Below are positions 1 to 5,692 of a stretch of DNA of 7,056 bases, in pieces. Both the position numbers and the translations under genes were made by a program. The notes under the pieces were generated by a model, which saw only the letters and a program-made list of their open reading frames with translations, was not told the DNA's origin and did not search any database. This stretch comes from an uncultured Verrucomicrobiota bacterium (GTDB lineage: Bacteria; Verrucomicrobiota; Verrucomicrobiia; Chthoniobacterales; SZAS-18): the NCBI GenBank assembly GCA_937873255.1, contig CALMVM010000470.1:2666-9721 (forward strand). The letters are read 5' to 3'. Within the stretch, counting starts at the first letter, position 1. Each line of letters starts with the position of its first letter.

Positions 1-226
1 GCGCCGGGTAGGTCTCGGGGGGAGGGGTGTCCGGTCGGCTGTCCCGCGATTTCCAGCCGGCCAGCCCGGCGTCGGTCGCGGGAGCGATCTTCCCCTTCGC
101 GGCGCTCGGCCTGGACGCATCGATCACGATTTTGTCCGCGCCGGGCGAGGGGGCCGGCGCGGAGGCTTCGGGCAGGGTCTTCCGCGTGGCGCTCAACCAG
201 ATCGCCTGAAGGTAATGGCGCGACCA
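1..226 (-). pseudogene. Unrecognised coding fragment, cut at both ends
   Basis: I do not recognise this protein. Read on the minus strand from about 226 down to the left edge, one frame stays open for about 75 codons with nearly every third position G or C, the same codon style as the confident genes here. The translation begins WSRHYLQAIWLSATRKTLPE, continues into an Ala/Pro-rich stretch, then has segments such as ADKIVIDAS and AGLAGWKSRD. No start codon or ribosome binding site is visible. Instead the frame joins the DUF2961 fragment near 230 in a different frame, so the 5' end appears to have been replaced at a junction. The 3' end lies outside the window. The plus-strand reading 27-209 is an antisense shadow. 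Coding is likely; function is unknown. Confidence 0.5.
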
Positions 227-240
227 CCGTGTTTGAATAG
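224..240. other. Junction: DUF2961 fragment to unrelated reading frame
   Basis: Coming from the right on the minus strand, the DUF2961 frame is coherent to about 235 (SPASVGYYSNT). Beyond that its codons lose their strong G/C third-position preference (cca, tta, cct, tca). A different frame with strong G/C third positions takes over at about 226 (WSRHYLQ). This is a breakpoint inferred from the change of frame and codon use. No repeat or insertion-sequence end is visible at it. Confidence 0.5.
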
Positions 241-818
241 TAACCCACGCTGGCTGGTGAACCATCGAAAGGCACGTACCGCGCGCTCCATTGGATTGCC
301 TTGATCTCGCTTTCCCTGTTGCCGACCAATTCGATCTTTGCCGAACGAAAAACAGCATCGGAAAATAGCAGGTCAGATACACGTAATCGGCGTCGAAGAT
401 GAATACCGAATCAGGTGCCGGGTGGATCGGGTCGGCGGTCGCGGTTTCCTCGACCAAATGCTCGTGCCATCGACCACGTAGCGCCACGGGCTGCCGTGCC
501 AGTGGTTGTAACGCGCGAAGGTGATGATGCCCTCGCCCTCCAGTTCCAGAACGACGTTGTCGTCGTCCGCCAGTTGATAGAGAAAATGGCTGGCGTCCGG
601 TCCCTCGTGGCCGCCTTTGCGGTCGTAGGTGCTGCGCAGGTAGGCACGCATGCCCACCCGTTGAAGAGGCCAGTTTCCCATTGGCGGTAGGCGTCCAGTC
701 CCACCGGGATCGGCGGCGGCTCACCGGCCGCGAGGTTCGGGGGCCACGCCGCCAGGAGCGCCACGATGCTCCCGGCCAAAACGAGGTCAGGGCGTTTATT
801 TACATGGGAGGGAGGCAC
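231..818 (-). pseudogene. DUF2961 (GH172-like) protein, N-terminal half, frameshifted
   Basis: This is the N-terminal half of a secreted DUF2961 protein. The family includes GH172 glycoside hydrolases acting on fructofuranosyl or D-arabinofuranosyl linkages; the substrate here is unknown. A GTG at 818 opens a signal-peptide-like N-terminus: basic NKRPD, hydrophobic LVLAGSIVALLAA, then LAAGEPPPIPVGLDAYRQW. After a one-base shift near 674-676 it continues with RVGMRAYLRSTYDRKGG, DASHFLYQLADDDNVVLELEG and NHWHGSPWRYVVDGTSI. A second shift near 456-458 restores VEETATADPIHPAPDSVF and YVYLTCYFPM. A third near 348-352 restores SAKIELVGNRESEIKAIQW and ARYVPFDGSPASVGYY. Each shift is explained by one missing base in an A/T run. 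The catalytic C-terminal half is absent. An ATG at 840 overlaps the upstream stop (TGATG) and could be the original start if one more base was lost between 805 and 838. Confidence 0.75.
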
Positions 819-837
819 CGTGACATTGGAGGGTCAG

Positions 838-842
838 CATCA
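838..842 (-). other. TGATG stop-start overlap between tandem DUF2961 genes
   Basis: On the minus strand the stop TGA (842-840) of the upstream DUF2961 fragment shares a base with an ATG (840-838), the usual arrangement of translationally coupled genes. In the present sequence that ATG runs only 14 codons to a stop. The DUF2961 frame that follows is first open from GTG at 818, one base out of register. I infer this was the original coupled start before a small deletion, but GTG 818 could be genuine. Confidence 0.4.
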
Positions 843-1371
843 AGGGACCCCGACGGCAAGGGAAGTTTTTGTTACGAGGAGGCCGCGGGTGCGCTCTTGC
901 GCGGGGGCAAGCGCAGGCAAGCCGTTTTCGGGGCGGTCGAGGTAGAAGTAGCAGTAGCTCGACCAATCATCCTGCCGCTTGAAAAGGAGGAAGTTGCCGG
1001 CGGTGGATTTCATGTCCACCGGCTGGCCCGCTGGCGCGATGCCGGTGAGTTGCAGCCCGGCTTCGCCGATCCGTTGACGAGCGGAGTCCTCGCGCCGCCG
1101 ATCTGCTGAAAGGTCACCCGCACCTCGCGCTGGAAGTAGACCGGATCGGGCACGTAATAACGATAAAAGGCGTACCGAGCATTTTCCCCGTCCGCGAGGT
1201 GGCAGCCCTGGTAGAGATGCCCGTATTGCCCCTGCCCCCACGCGGTGCCGATGGAATCCTCGGTGCCGGTGCCGGCCAGGGTGGGATGCGTGGTATCCCC
1301 GTCGAGGAATAACTTGCACTCGCCCTCGCCCCACCAGGCGTCGAGGCATGTTTTGGTGTCCGCGATGACGC
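840..1371 (-). pseudogene. DUF2961 (GH172-like) protein, C-terminal half, frameshifted
   Basis: This is the catalytic C-terminal half of a second DUF2961 protein. From about 1371 it reads [76 protein letters not shown] and VTFQQIGGA, all typical of the family. By alignment from memory with the characterised GH172 enzyme of Bifidobacterium, the glutamates in WWGE and GTGTE would be the nucleophile and acid/base pair. A one-base deletion near 1092 shifts the frame. The protein then continues EDSARQRIGEAGLQLTGIAP, VDMKSTAGNFLLFKRQDDW and YCYFYLDRPENGLPALAP to a TGA at 842-840. The N-terminal half, start codon and promoter are missing: the frame ends at a junction with a piuC fragment on the opposite strand. 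The longer open frame running on to 1667 is antisense to piuC and is not real there. Confidence 0.8.
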
Positions 1372-1376
1372 CGATC
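1365..1376. other. Junction: 5'-truncated DUF2961 against 5'-truncated piuC
   Basis: Left of this point the minus strand encodes DUF2961. Right of it the plus strand encodes PiuC from a mid-protein position ([12 protein letters not shown]). Both genes lack their 5' ends and there is no intergenic DNA between them. Two head-to-head genes would normally have a divergent promoter here, so a deletion that took both starts is the simplest explanation. Confidence 0.6.
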
Positions 1377-1610
1377 GTGCTCTATCCGGCCACCAGCCTC
1401 CACCGCGTCGAACCCGTCACGCGCGGCGCGCGCACCTGTTCGTTTTTCTGGATTCAGAGCATGGTCCGCGACGACGGACGGCACGCGCTGCTCTTCGATC
1501 TCGACACCGGCATCCAGCGTCTCGGCGCGGATCACCCCGACCATCCTTCCGCCGTGGTGCTCACCGGCGTTTACCACAAACTGCTGCGGCAATGGGCGGA
1601 AGTTTCCTGA
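1374..1610 (+). pseudogene. piuC: PKHD-type Fe(II)/2OG hydroxylase PiuC/YbiX, 3' fragment
   Basis: This is the C-terminal part, about 78 residues of a family normally near 225, of the Fe(II)- and 2-oxoglutarate-dependent PKHD-type hydroxylase called PiuC or YbiX. It is commonly encoded beside siderophore receptors and linked to iron uptake. The recognisable text is [55 protein letters not shown], close to what I recall of E. coli YbiX. The distal iron-binding His (in SLHRV) and the 2-oxoglutarate-binding Arg (in TRGAR) remain. The proximal HxD iron motif and the whole N-terminal half are lost, so it cannot be an active enzyme. The frame is open to about 1245, but the part before 1374 is antisense to DUF2961. 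Its TGA at 1608-1610 overlaps the TPR-like gene start by 19 bases, so this side of the gene is undisturbed. Confidence 0.85.
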
Positions 1611-2268
1611 CGGCCGAAGCCAGCGACCTGATGCAGCGGGGCATTGCCTTGCTCGCTGCCGATACACCCGAGGGTCTGTCGGTGTCCCTGGCGTGTTTCG
1701 ACGCCGCCATCGGCCTGCGCCGCCGCCTGTTCACGCCGGGCGATCACGGCGCGGCCTATCTGCTGGCGGCAAGCTGGATGAACCGGGGCGACGCCCTGTC
1801 GCGGCTCGGTGGAGAAGTCCGTCTGGCGGAAGCGATCCGCTCGTACAACGAGGTGCTGGACGTGTTGCGCGATGCTCCCCCCGACGCCGATCCACTCTAC
1901 CGCCGCCGCCGCCACGCCATCGCGTGGATGAATCGGGGCCTGACCTTACAGGCGCAAGGCACCGGGGTGGCGGCCGTGGCGGCCGTCGAATCGCTCGCGC
2001 GGGCCGTCGCCGTGACGCGCGGTTGGCCCGAGCACGCGCTGCTGCTGACGGGCGTTTTGGTCAACCACGCCAAGGCGCTTCTCATCGTGCAACCTCCCCG
2101 CGCGGCGGAAGCGCGCGCGTCGGCGGTCCACGCGCTGGAGAACGTCGCGGAGATCGAAATGCAATCCCCGCCCGCCGCCGAAATCCACCTCAAGGCCCAG
2201 ATCCTCCTCTGTCGCGCCGCCGAGACCTCGCTGACCACAAACCCGGATTCGGATGAGTCGCGCGAACT
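1592..2268 (+). pseudogene. TPR-like helical-repeat protein, 3'-truncated
   Basis: About 225 residues of a soluble alpha-helical repeat protein are encoded from ATG 1592. Repeats with a WMNRG core recur: SWMNRGDALSRLG (61-73) and AWMNRGLTLQAQG (111-123), plus a weaker VNHAKALLI (157-165). Each is followed by an amphipathic helix, as in tetratricopeptide repeats. There is no signal peptide. The start overlaps the end of piuC by 19 bases, so translation is probably coupled; no strong ribosome binding site precedes it. Genes for helical-repeat proteins are found beside piuC in other bacteria, so a role in the same iron-uptake locus is plausible but unproven. The genuine sequence ends near codon 225 (ETSLTTNPDSDESRELL). 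Beyond it the frame runs to 2440 through DNA that encodes a TonB receptor in another frame, giving an Arg/Ser-rich tail with no biological meaning. Confidence 0.7.
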
Positions 2269-2277
2269 GCTCAGCGT
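2255..2277. other. Junction: TPR-like gene to interior of TonB receptor
   Basis: The TPR-like frame is meaningful to about 2268. The receptor frame, one base out of register, is meaningful from about 2272 (QRWGIAPSV). The TPR gene lacks its 3' end and the receptor lacks its signal peptide, TonB box, plug domain and first strands. A single deletion joining the two accounts for this if the genes originally lay in this order. Confidence 0.65.
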
Positions 2278-3750
2278 TGGGGCATCGCGCCGTCGGTGGC
2301 GTTCGGGCTCGGCACGCCGACGCAACTCAACATCAGCTATCGGCACCTCGACCAGAACAACACGCCGGATTTCGGCATCCCCTGAGTCACCGCGACGAAC
2401 GTCCCGCTCACGCCTTACCGCAACCTGCCCGCGCCGGTGAGCTACAGCAACTATTACGGGCTCAACCAGAGCGACTTCGAGTTCCTGCGCACGGACGAAC
2501 TGGAGGCGGTGCTCTCCCATGATTTCGGCCGCGACCTCAACGTGCGCGACACCTTCCACGCCGGGCGCAACTATCGGAATTCCATCATCTCCGCGCCGCG
2601 CTTCATCAGCAACGCGAGCACGGACATCAACCGCGAATTCCAGTCGCGCGACGAGGTCGATACCGTGCTCACCGATGAGATCGACCTGACCTGGCGGGTG
2701 ATGACCTTCGGGCTCAAGCACATCGTCATCGCCGGCTTCGAGTACACGCGGCAGGGCTTCGAGAATTACCTGCGCGCGACCCCGGTCACGCCGTTGGCGA
2801 ACCTCTACAACCCGAACCCCAACGACCCATTCGTGGGCAGGGACGGCCGCACCGGCGCGAGGAACTACGGCGCGACCGATACGTATGCGGTTTACCTGTT
2901 CGACACGATTGAAATCGGCAGGCACTGGCAGGTGTCGGACGGGGCGCGGTACGACTATTTCAGCCAGCAGCACAACCTCCAGCCCGTCACGGGTGCGACG
3001 ACGACCATCGGGCGGCTCGACCGGCCGGTGAGTTGGCGCGGGGCCCTGCTTTACAAGCCGGTCGAGATCGGCTCGATTTACTTCGGCGCGGGCAGTTCCT
3101 CCAATCCGTCCGGCGAGGACATCACGTTGACGACCGCCACCGGCAAGCTCGAACCCGAGCACACCACCGCCTACGAGTTCGGCACGAAGTGGGATCTGTT
3201 GGACCGACGCCTCTCGCTCGACGCCGCGCTTTTTTACACGCTCAAGGATAACGCGCGCACTCCCGGCGCGACCCCGACCGATCCGGTCACGGTGCTGGAA
3301 GGCGAGCAGCAGGCGCGCGGCCTCGACATCGAGTTCAAGGGGAAGCTGACCCAAAATTGGGAAGTCATCGGCGGGTACACCTACACGCAGTCGAAGATTA
3401 TCGATTCCAACACGCCGGCGAAAGTCGGCAGCAAATTACCGGGCGTCGCGGACAATACCTTCACGCTCTGGATGACCTACGGTCCGCCGCGCGGTTTCGA
3501 GGTCGGTTTCGGTGCGCAGTACATCGGCGAGCGTTACGCGAATCCGATCAACACGCGCCTGGCCGATGCGTTCTACACGTTCGATGCGATGGTTGCCTGG
3601 CACGTCAACAAGCACCTCACCCTGCGCGTGAACGTTTATAATTTCACCGACGAGCAGTACATCGGCGCGTTGCACATCCAGGGCAGCTATGGGCATTTCT
3701 TTCCCGGCCCGCGCCGGTCGGCGATCCTGACGGCCAGCCTGCTTTTCTGA
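2272..3750 (+). pseudogene. TonB-dependent siderophore receptor (Fiu/CatA-like), 5'-truncated, with nonsense codon
   Basis: This is the beta-barrel portion, about 490 codons of a family usually 700-800 residues, of an outer-membrane receptor for iron-siderophore uptake. It begins inside the barrel (QRWGIAPSVAFGLGTPTQLN, ISYRHLDQNNTPDFGIP). It meets a TGA at 2383-2385 where relatives have Trp (GIPWV), then continues in the same frame. Diagnostic segments include ISAPRFISNAST, NLYNPNPNDPFVGRDGRTGA, LEPEHTTAYEFGTKWDLLD, VLEGEQQARGLDIEFKG, NVYNFTDEQYIGALH and the terminal LTASLLF, the C-terminal aromatic signature of outer-membrane barrels. Signal peptide, TonB box and plug are absent, so it cannot work as a receptor. 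A GTG at 2437 opens the remaining frame but has no ribosome binding site and is not credible as a start. The piuC neighbour supports a catecholate-siderophore receptor. Confidence 0.85.
2383..2385 (+). other. In-frame TGA nonsense codon in TonB receptor
   Basis: The receptor frame reads PDFGIP, TGA, VTATNVPLTPYR. Receptors of this group typically carry Trp at this position, and TGG to TGA is a one-base change at 2385. Other genes in the window end in TGA, so UGA recoding is not supported. Confidence 0.75.
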
Positions 3751-3763
3751 ACGGGTCTCCCGT
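3751..3763. terminator. Short perfect hairpin between convergent genes
   Basis: ACGGG, TCT, CCCGT forms a perfect 5-bp stem with a 3-base loop directly after the receptor stop. It lies in the 19-base gap before the convergent minus-strand gene ends. There is no T tract on either side, so it is a weak candidate for a bidirectional terminator and may be chance. Confidence 0.25.
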
Positions 3764-3769
3764 GGAAGG

Positions 3770-4486
3770 CTAGGTGCGCGCCACGTACACCGTGCTGCAG
3801 GATTCGCGTTCCAGAAGCGGGTTGTGAAAGGAAACCACGTGAGCCTCGGCCGTCCGGAACACCCCGCGCAATGCCGCCACGAAAGGCTCATCCGGCGGGT
3901 CGTCGGACCAGAGCGCGAAGACGCCGCCGGGCTGCAACTGCGCGGCGAGTCCACCGAGTCCGGCAGGTTCGTAGAACGCTCCGTGCCGGGCGTGCAGCAG
4001 GTTGCGCGGCGAGTGGTCGATATCGAGCAACACCGCGTGAAACTTCCGTCCCGGTTGCGCCGGGTCGAAGCCCCGCCCGCTTGCCGCCAACGCAAAGAAA
4101 TCGCCGTGCACGAAACGGCAGCGCGGATCACCCGTCAGCTCGGAGCCGAGCGGGACCAACCCACGCTCGTGCCACCCGATGACCGCTTCCAGCGCCTCGA
4201 CGACGATCAATGAATGCACGGTCGGGTGCTTCAAGGTCGCCTGCGCGGTGTAGCCGAGGCCCAGACCGCCGACCACGACATCCAACTCCGGCGCGTCCAG
4301 TCTGGCCAACCCGAGATTGGCCAAGGCCACCTCGACCTCGTGGAAAAGGCTCGACATGAGGAAGGCGTCGCCGAGCTTCACCTCGTAGACCTCCAGGCCG
4401 TCGAGCGCCGCCACCCGGCGGCGGCGCAGCGTCAGTTCGCCGAGGGGCGTCTGGCGGTAGTCGAGTTCGGCGAAGCTGGCGCTCAT
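3770..4486 (-). CDS. Spermidine synthase-like SAM-binding protein
   Basis: A 238-residue protein with the Rossmann fold of the spermidine synthase/methyltransferase group, predicted cytoplasmic. The glycine-rich SAM-binding motif is VVGGLGLGYTA (71-81). An acidic residue at the end of strand 2 (VVEAL, E97), HGDF (127-130) and LLDIDHSPRNLLH (153-165) follow. It is shorter than spermidine synthases (about 280-300), lacks most of their N-terminal beta domain, and replaces the usual GGGDG and catalytic DxxDP signatures with GGLGLG and DIDHSP. Polyamine aminopropyl transfer is therefore doubtful, and a SAM-dependent methyltransferase or other SAM-binding role is as likely. It starts at ATG 4486, 39 bases after the gamma-lyase stop, with no strong ribosome binding site, and ends at TAG. 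It is probably co-transcribed with the transsulfuration genes. Confidence 0.8.
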   Translation of the reverse strand: MSASFAELDYRQTPLGELTLRRRRVAALDGLEVYEVKLGDAFLMSSLFHEVEVALANLGLARLDAPELDVVVGGLGLGYTAQATLKHPTVHSLIVVEALEAVIGWHERGLVPLGSELTGDPRCRFVHGDFFALAASGRGFDPAQPGRKFHAVLLDIDHSPRNLLHARHGAFYEPAGLGGLAAQLQPGGVFALWSDDPPDEPFVAALRGVFRTAEAHVVSFHNPLLERESCSTVYVART

Positions 4487-4525
4487 GGCGGGTGGACGGC
4501 CGACGCGGCGCGGCTCCGGGGAAGG

Positions 4526-5692
4526 TCAGATCTTTGCCAGAGCCGTGGCGAGGTCCGCGCGCAGATCGTCCACGTTCTCCACGCCGACGGACAGGCGCAC
4601 GAGGGTATCGCTGATGCCCAGGGCGGCGCGCTGTTCGGGCGGGATACTTCCATGGGTCATGAGCGCGGGATGCTCGATCAGGCTTTCCACGCCGCCAAGA
4701 CTTTCCGCCAGGGCAAACAGGTGCGTGTTCTCCAGGAAACGGCGCGCGCCGGCCAGGTCGGTGTCAAGCGTGAGGGTGATCATGCCGCCGAAGCCGCCTT
4801 GCATCTGGTGTCGGGCCAGCGCGTGTTGCGGGTGGCTTTCCAGCCCCGGATAAAAGATGCGCGAGACCTGGGGCTGCGCTTCGAGCCAGCGGGCGAGGTC
4901 GAGGGCGTTGGCGCAGGTGCGTTCCATGCGCAGGGCGAGGGTCTTCAGCCCGCGCAGGGCGAGGAAGCTATCCATCGGCCCGAGCACGGAGCCGACGGCG
5001 TTCTGGATGAACGCGAGGCGGTCGCCCAGTTCCTTGTTGCGCGCGTCGTCCACGACCGCCACGCCGCCGACCATGTCGGAATGGCCGTTGAGATACTTGG
5101 TGGCCGAGTGGACGACCACATCGCAGCCGAGTTCGAGCGGACGCTGGAGGATCGGGCTGGCGAAGGTGTTGTCAGCGACTGCGAGCGCGCCGTGTTCGTG
5201 CGCGAGCCGCGCAACGGCTTCCAGGTCGCTGAGCTTGAGCAGGGGATTGGTCGGCGTTTCGACCCAGACCATCTTCGTCTCGGGCCGCAGAGCGGGCAGG
5301 AGGTTCTTCGGGTTCGTCAGATCGACGAAGGAAAAACTCAGGTTCGACGAGTGTTTCCTGACCCGCTCGAACAGCCGGAACGTGCCGCCGTACAGGTCGT
5401 CGCTGGCAACGACGTGGCTGCCGGCAGAGAGGGTTTCGAGCACCGTGCCCATCGCGGCCAATCCGGAGGAAAATGCGAACGCGCGCGTGCCGCTCTCCAG
5501 ATCCGCCACGCAACGCTCGAAGGCCGAGCGCGTCGGGTTGATGCTGCGCGCGTAGTCGTAGCCTTTGTGAACGCCCGGACTCTGCTGCACGTACGTGCTC
5601 GTCTGATAGATGGGCGGCATGATGGCACCCGTCGATGGGTCGGGCTCCTGCCCGGCGTGAATGACGCGGGTGGCGAGGGATTGCTTGTTCAT
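4526..5692 (-). CDS. Cystathionine gamma-lyase/gamma-synthase family PLP enzyme
   Basis: A 388-residue, full-length member of the Cys/Met-metabolism PLP enzyme family, acting in the cytoplasm. Cofactor residues are all visible: Tyr47/Arg49 (YDYARSINPT, phosphate contact from the neighbouring subunit), Tyr101 (DDLYGGT, ring stacking), Asp174 (VADNTFASP, pyridine nitrogen) and Lys199 (SATKYLNGHSDMVGG, Schiff base). The C-terminal block SLGGVESLIEHPALMTH (331-347) has Glu at the position I align with Glu339 of human gamma-lyase, which favours gamma-lyase. Sequence alone does not separate lyase, synthase and homocysteine-forming variants. Context does favour lyase: it follows cystathionine beta-synthase with an ATGA overlap, so its likely job is splitting cystathionine to cysteine, 2-oxobutyrate and ammonia. 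ATG 5692 is chosen for that overlap and the conserved LATRVIHAGQ N-terminus. Confidence 0.92.
   Translation of the reverse strand: MNKQSLATRVIHAGQEPDPSTGAIMPPIYQTSTYVQQSPGVHKGYDYARSINPTRSAFERCVADLESGTRAFAFSSGLAAMGTVLETLSAGSHVVASDDLYGGTFRLFERVRKHSSNLSFSFVDLTNPKNLLPALRPETKMVWVETPTNPLLKLSDLEAVARLAHEHGALAVADNTFASPILQRPLELGCDVVVHSATKYLNGHSDMVGGVAVVDDARNKELGDRLAFIQNAVGSVLGPMDSFLALRGLKTLALRMERTCANALDLARWLEAQPQVSRIFYPGLESHPQHALARHQMQGGFGGMITLTLDTDLAGARRFLENTHLFALAESLGGVESLIEHPALMTHGSIPPEQRAALGISDTLVRLSVGVENVDDLRADLATALAKI
5689..5692 (-). other. ATGA overlap coupling CBS and gamma-lyase genes
   Basis: The gamma-lyase ATG (5692-5690) overlaps the beta-synthase TGA (5691-5689). The bases just upstream contain no purine-rich ribosome binding site on this strand. 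Translation of the second gene therefore probably depends on ribosomes finishing the first. Confidence 0.8.

Noticed and set aside
1372..1667. Upstream extension of the minus-strand open frame that ends at 840
   Set aside because: Beyond about 1371 it is antisense to piuC and the TPR-like gene start. In the 1092-1371 part the DUF2961 text is in another frame, so this open frame is a composite.
1967..1984. Direct repeat of gtggcggcc
   Set aside because: It lies inside the TPR-like gene and simply encodes VAAVAA; two copies of a 9-base GC-rich unit are not significant.
2383..2385. UGA recoded as tryptophan or selenocysteine
   Set aside because: The CBS, gamma-lyase, piuC, receptor and DUF2961 genes in this window all use TGA as their stop, and no selenocysteine-type hairpin or family precedent is apparent.
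1..2400. Insertion sequence or prophage as cause of the scrambled region
   Set aside because: I see no transposase or integrase fragment, no terminal inverted repeats and no target-site duplications at the junctions.
2269..2440. C-terminal tail of the TPR-like open frame, which would suggest a fusion protein
   Set aside because: This DNA encodes receptor barrel strands in a different frame. The Arg/Ser-rich tail is an out-of-frame by-product.
1897..3354. Long minus-strand open frame of 485 codons
   Set aside because: It is antisense to the TPR-like and TonB receptor sequence and has no recognisable domain.
2437..3750. Independent small outer-membrane protein starting at GTG 2437
   Set aside because: Family sequence continues in the same frame upstream of both this GTG and the TGA at 2383, there is no ribosome binding site, and a signal peptide is absent.
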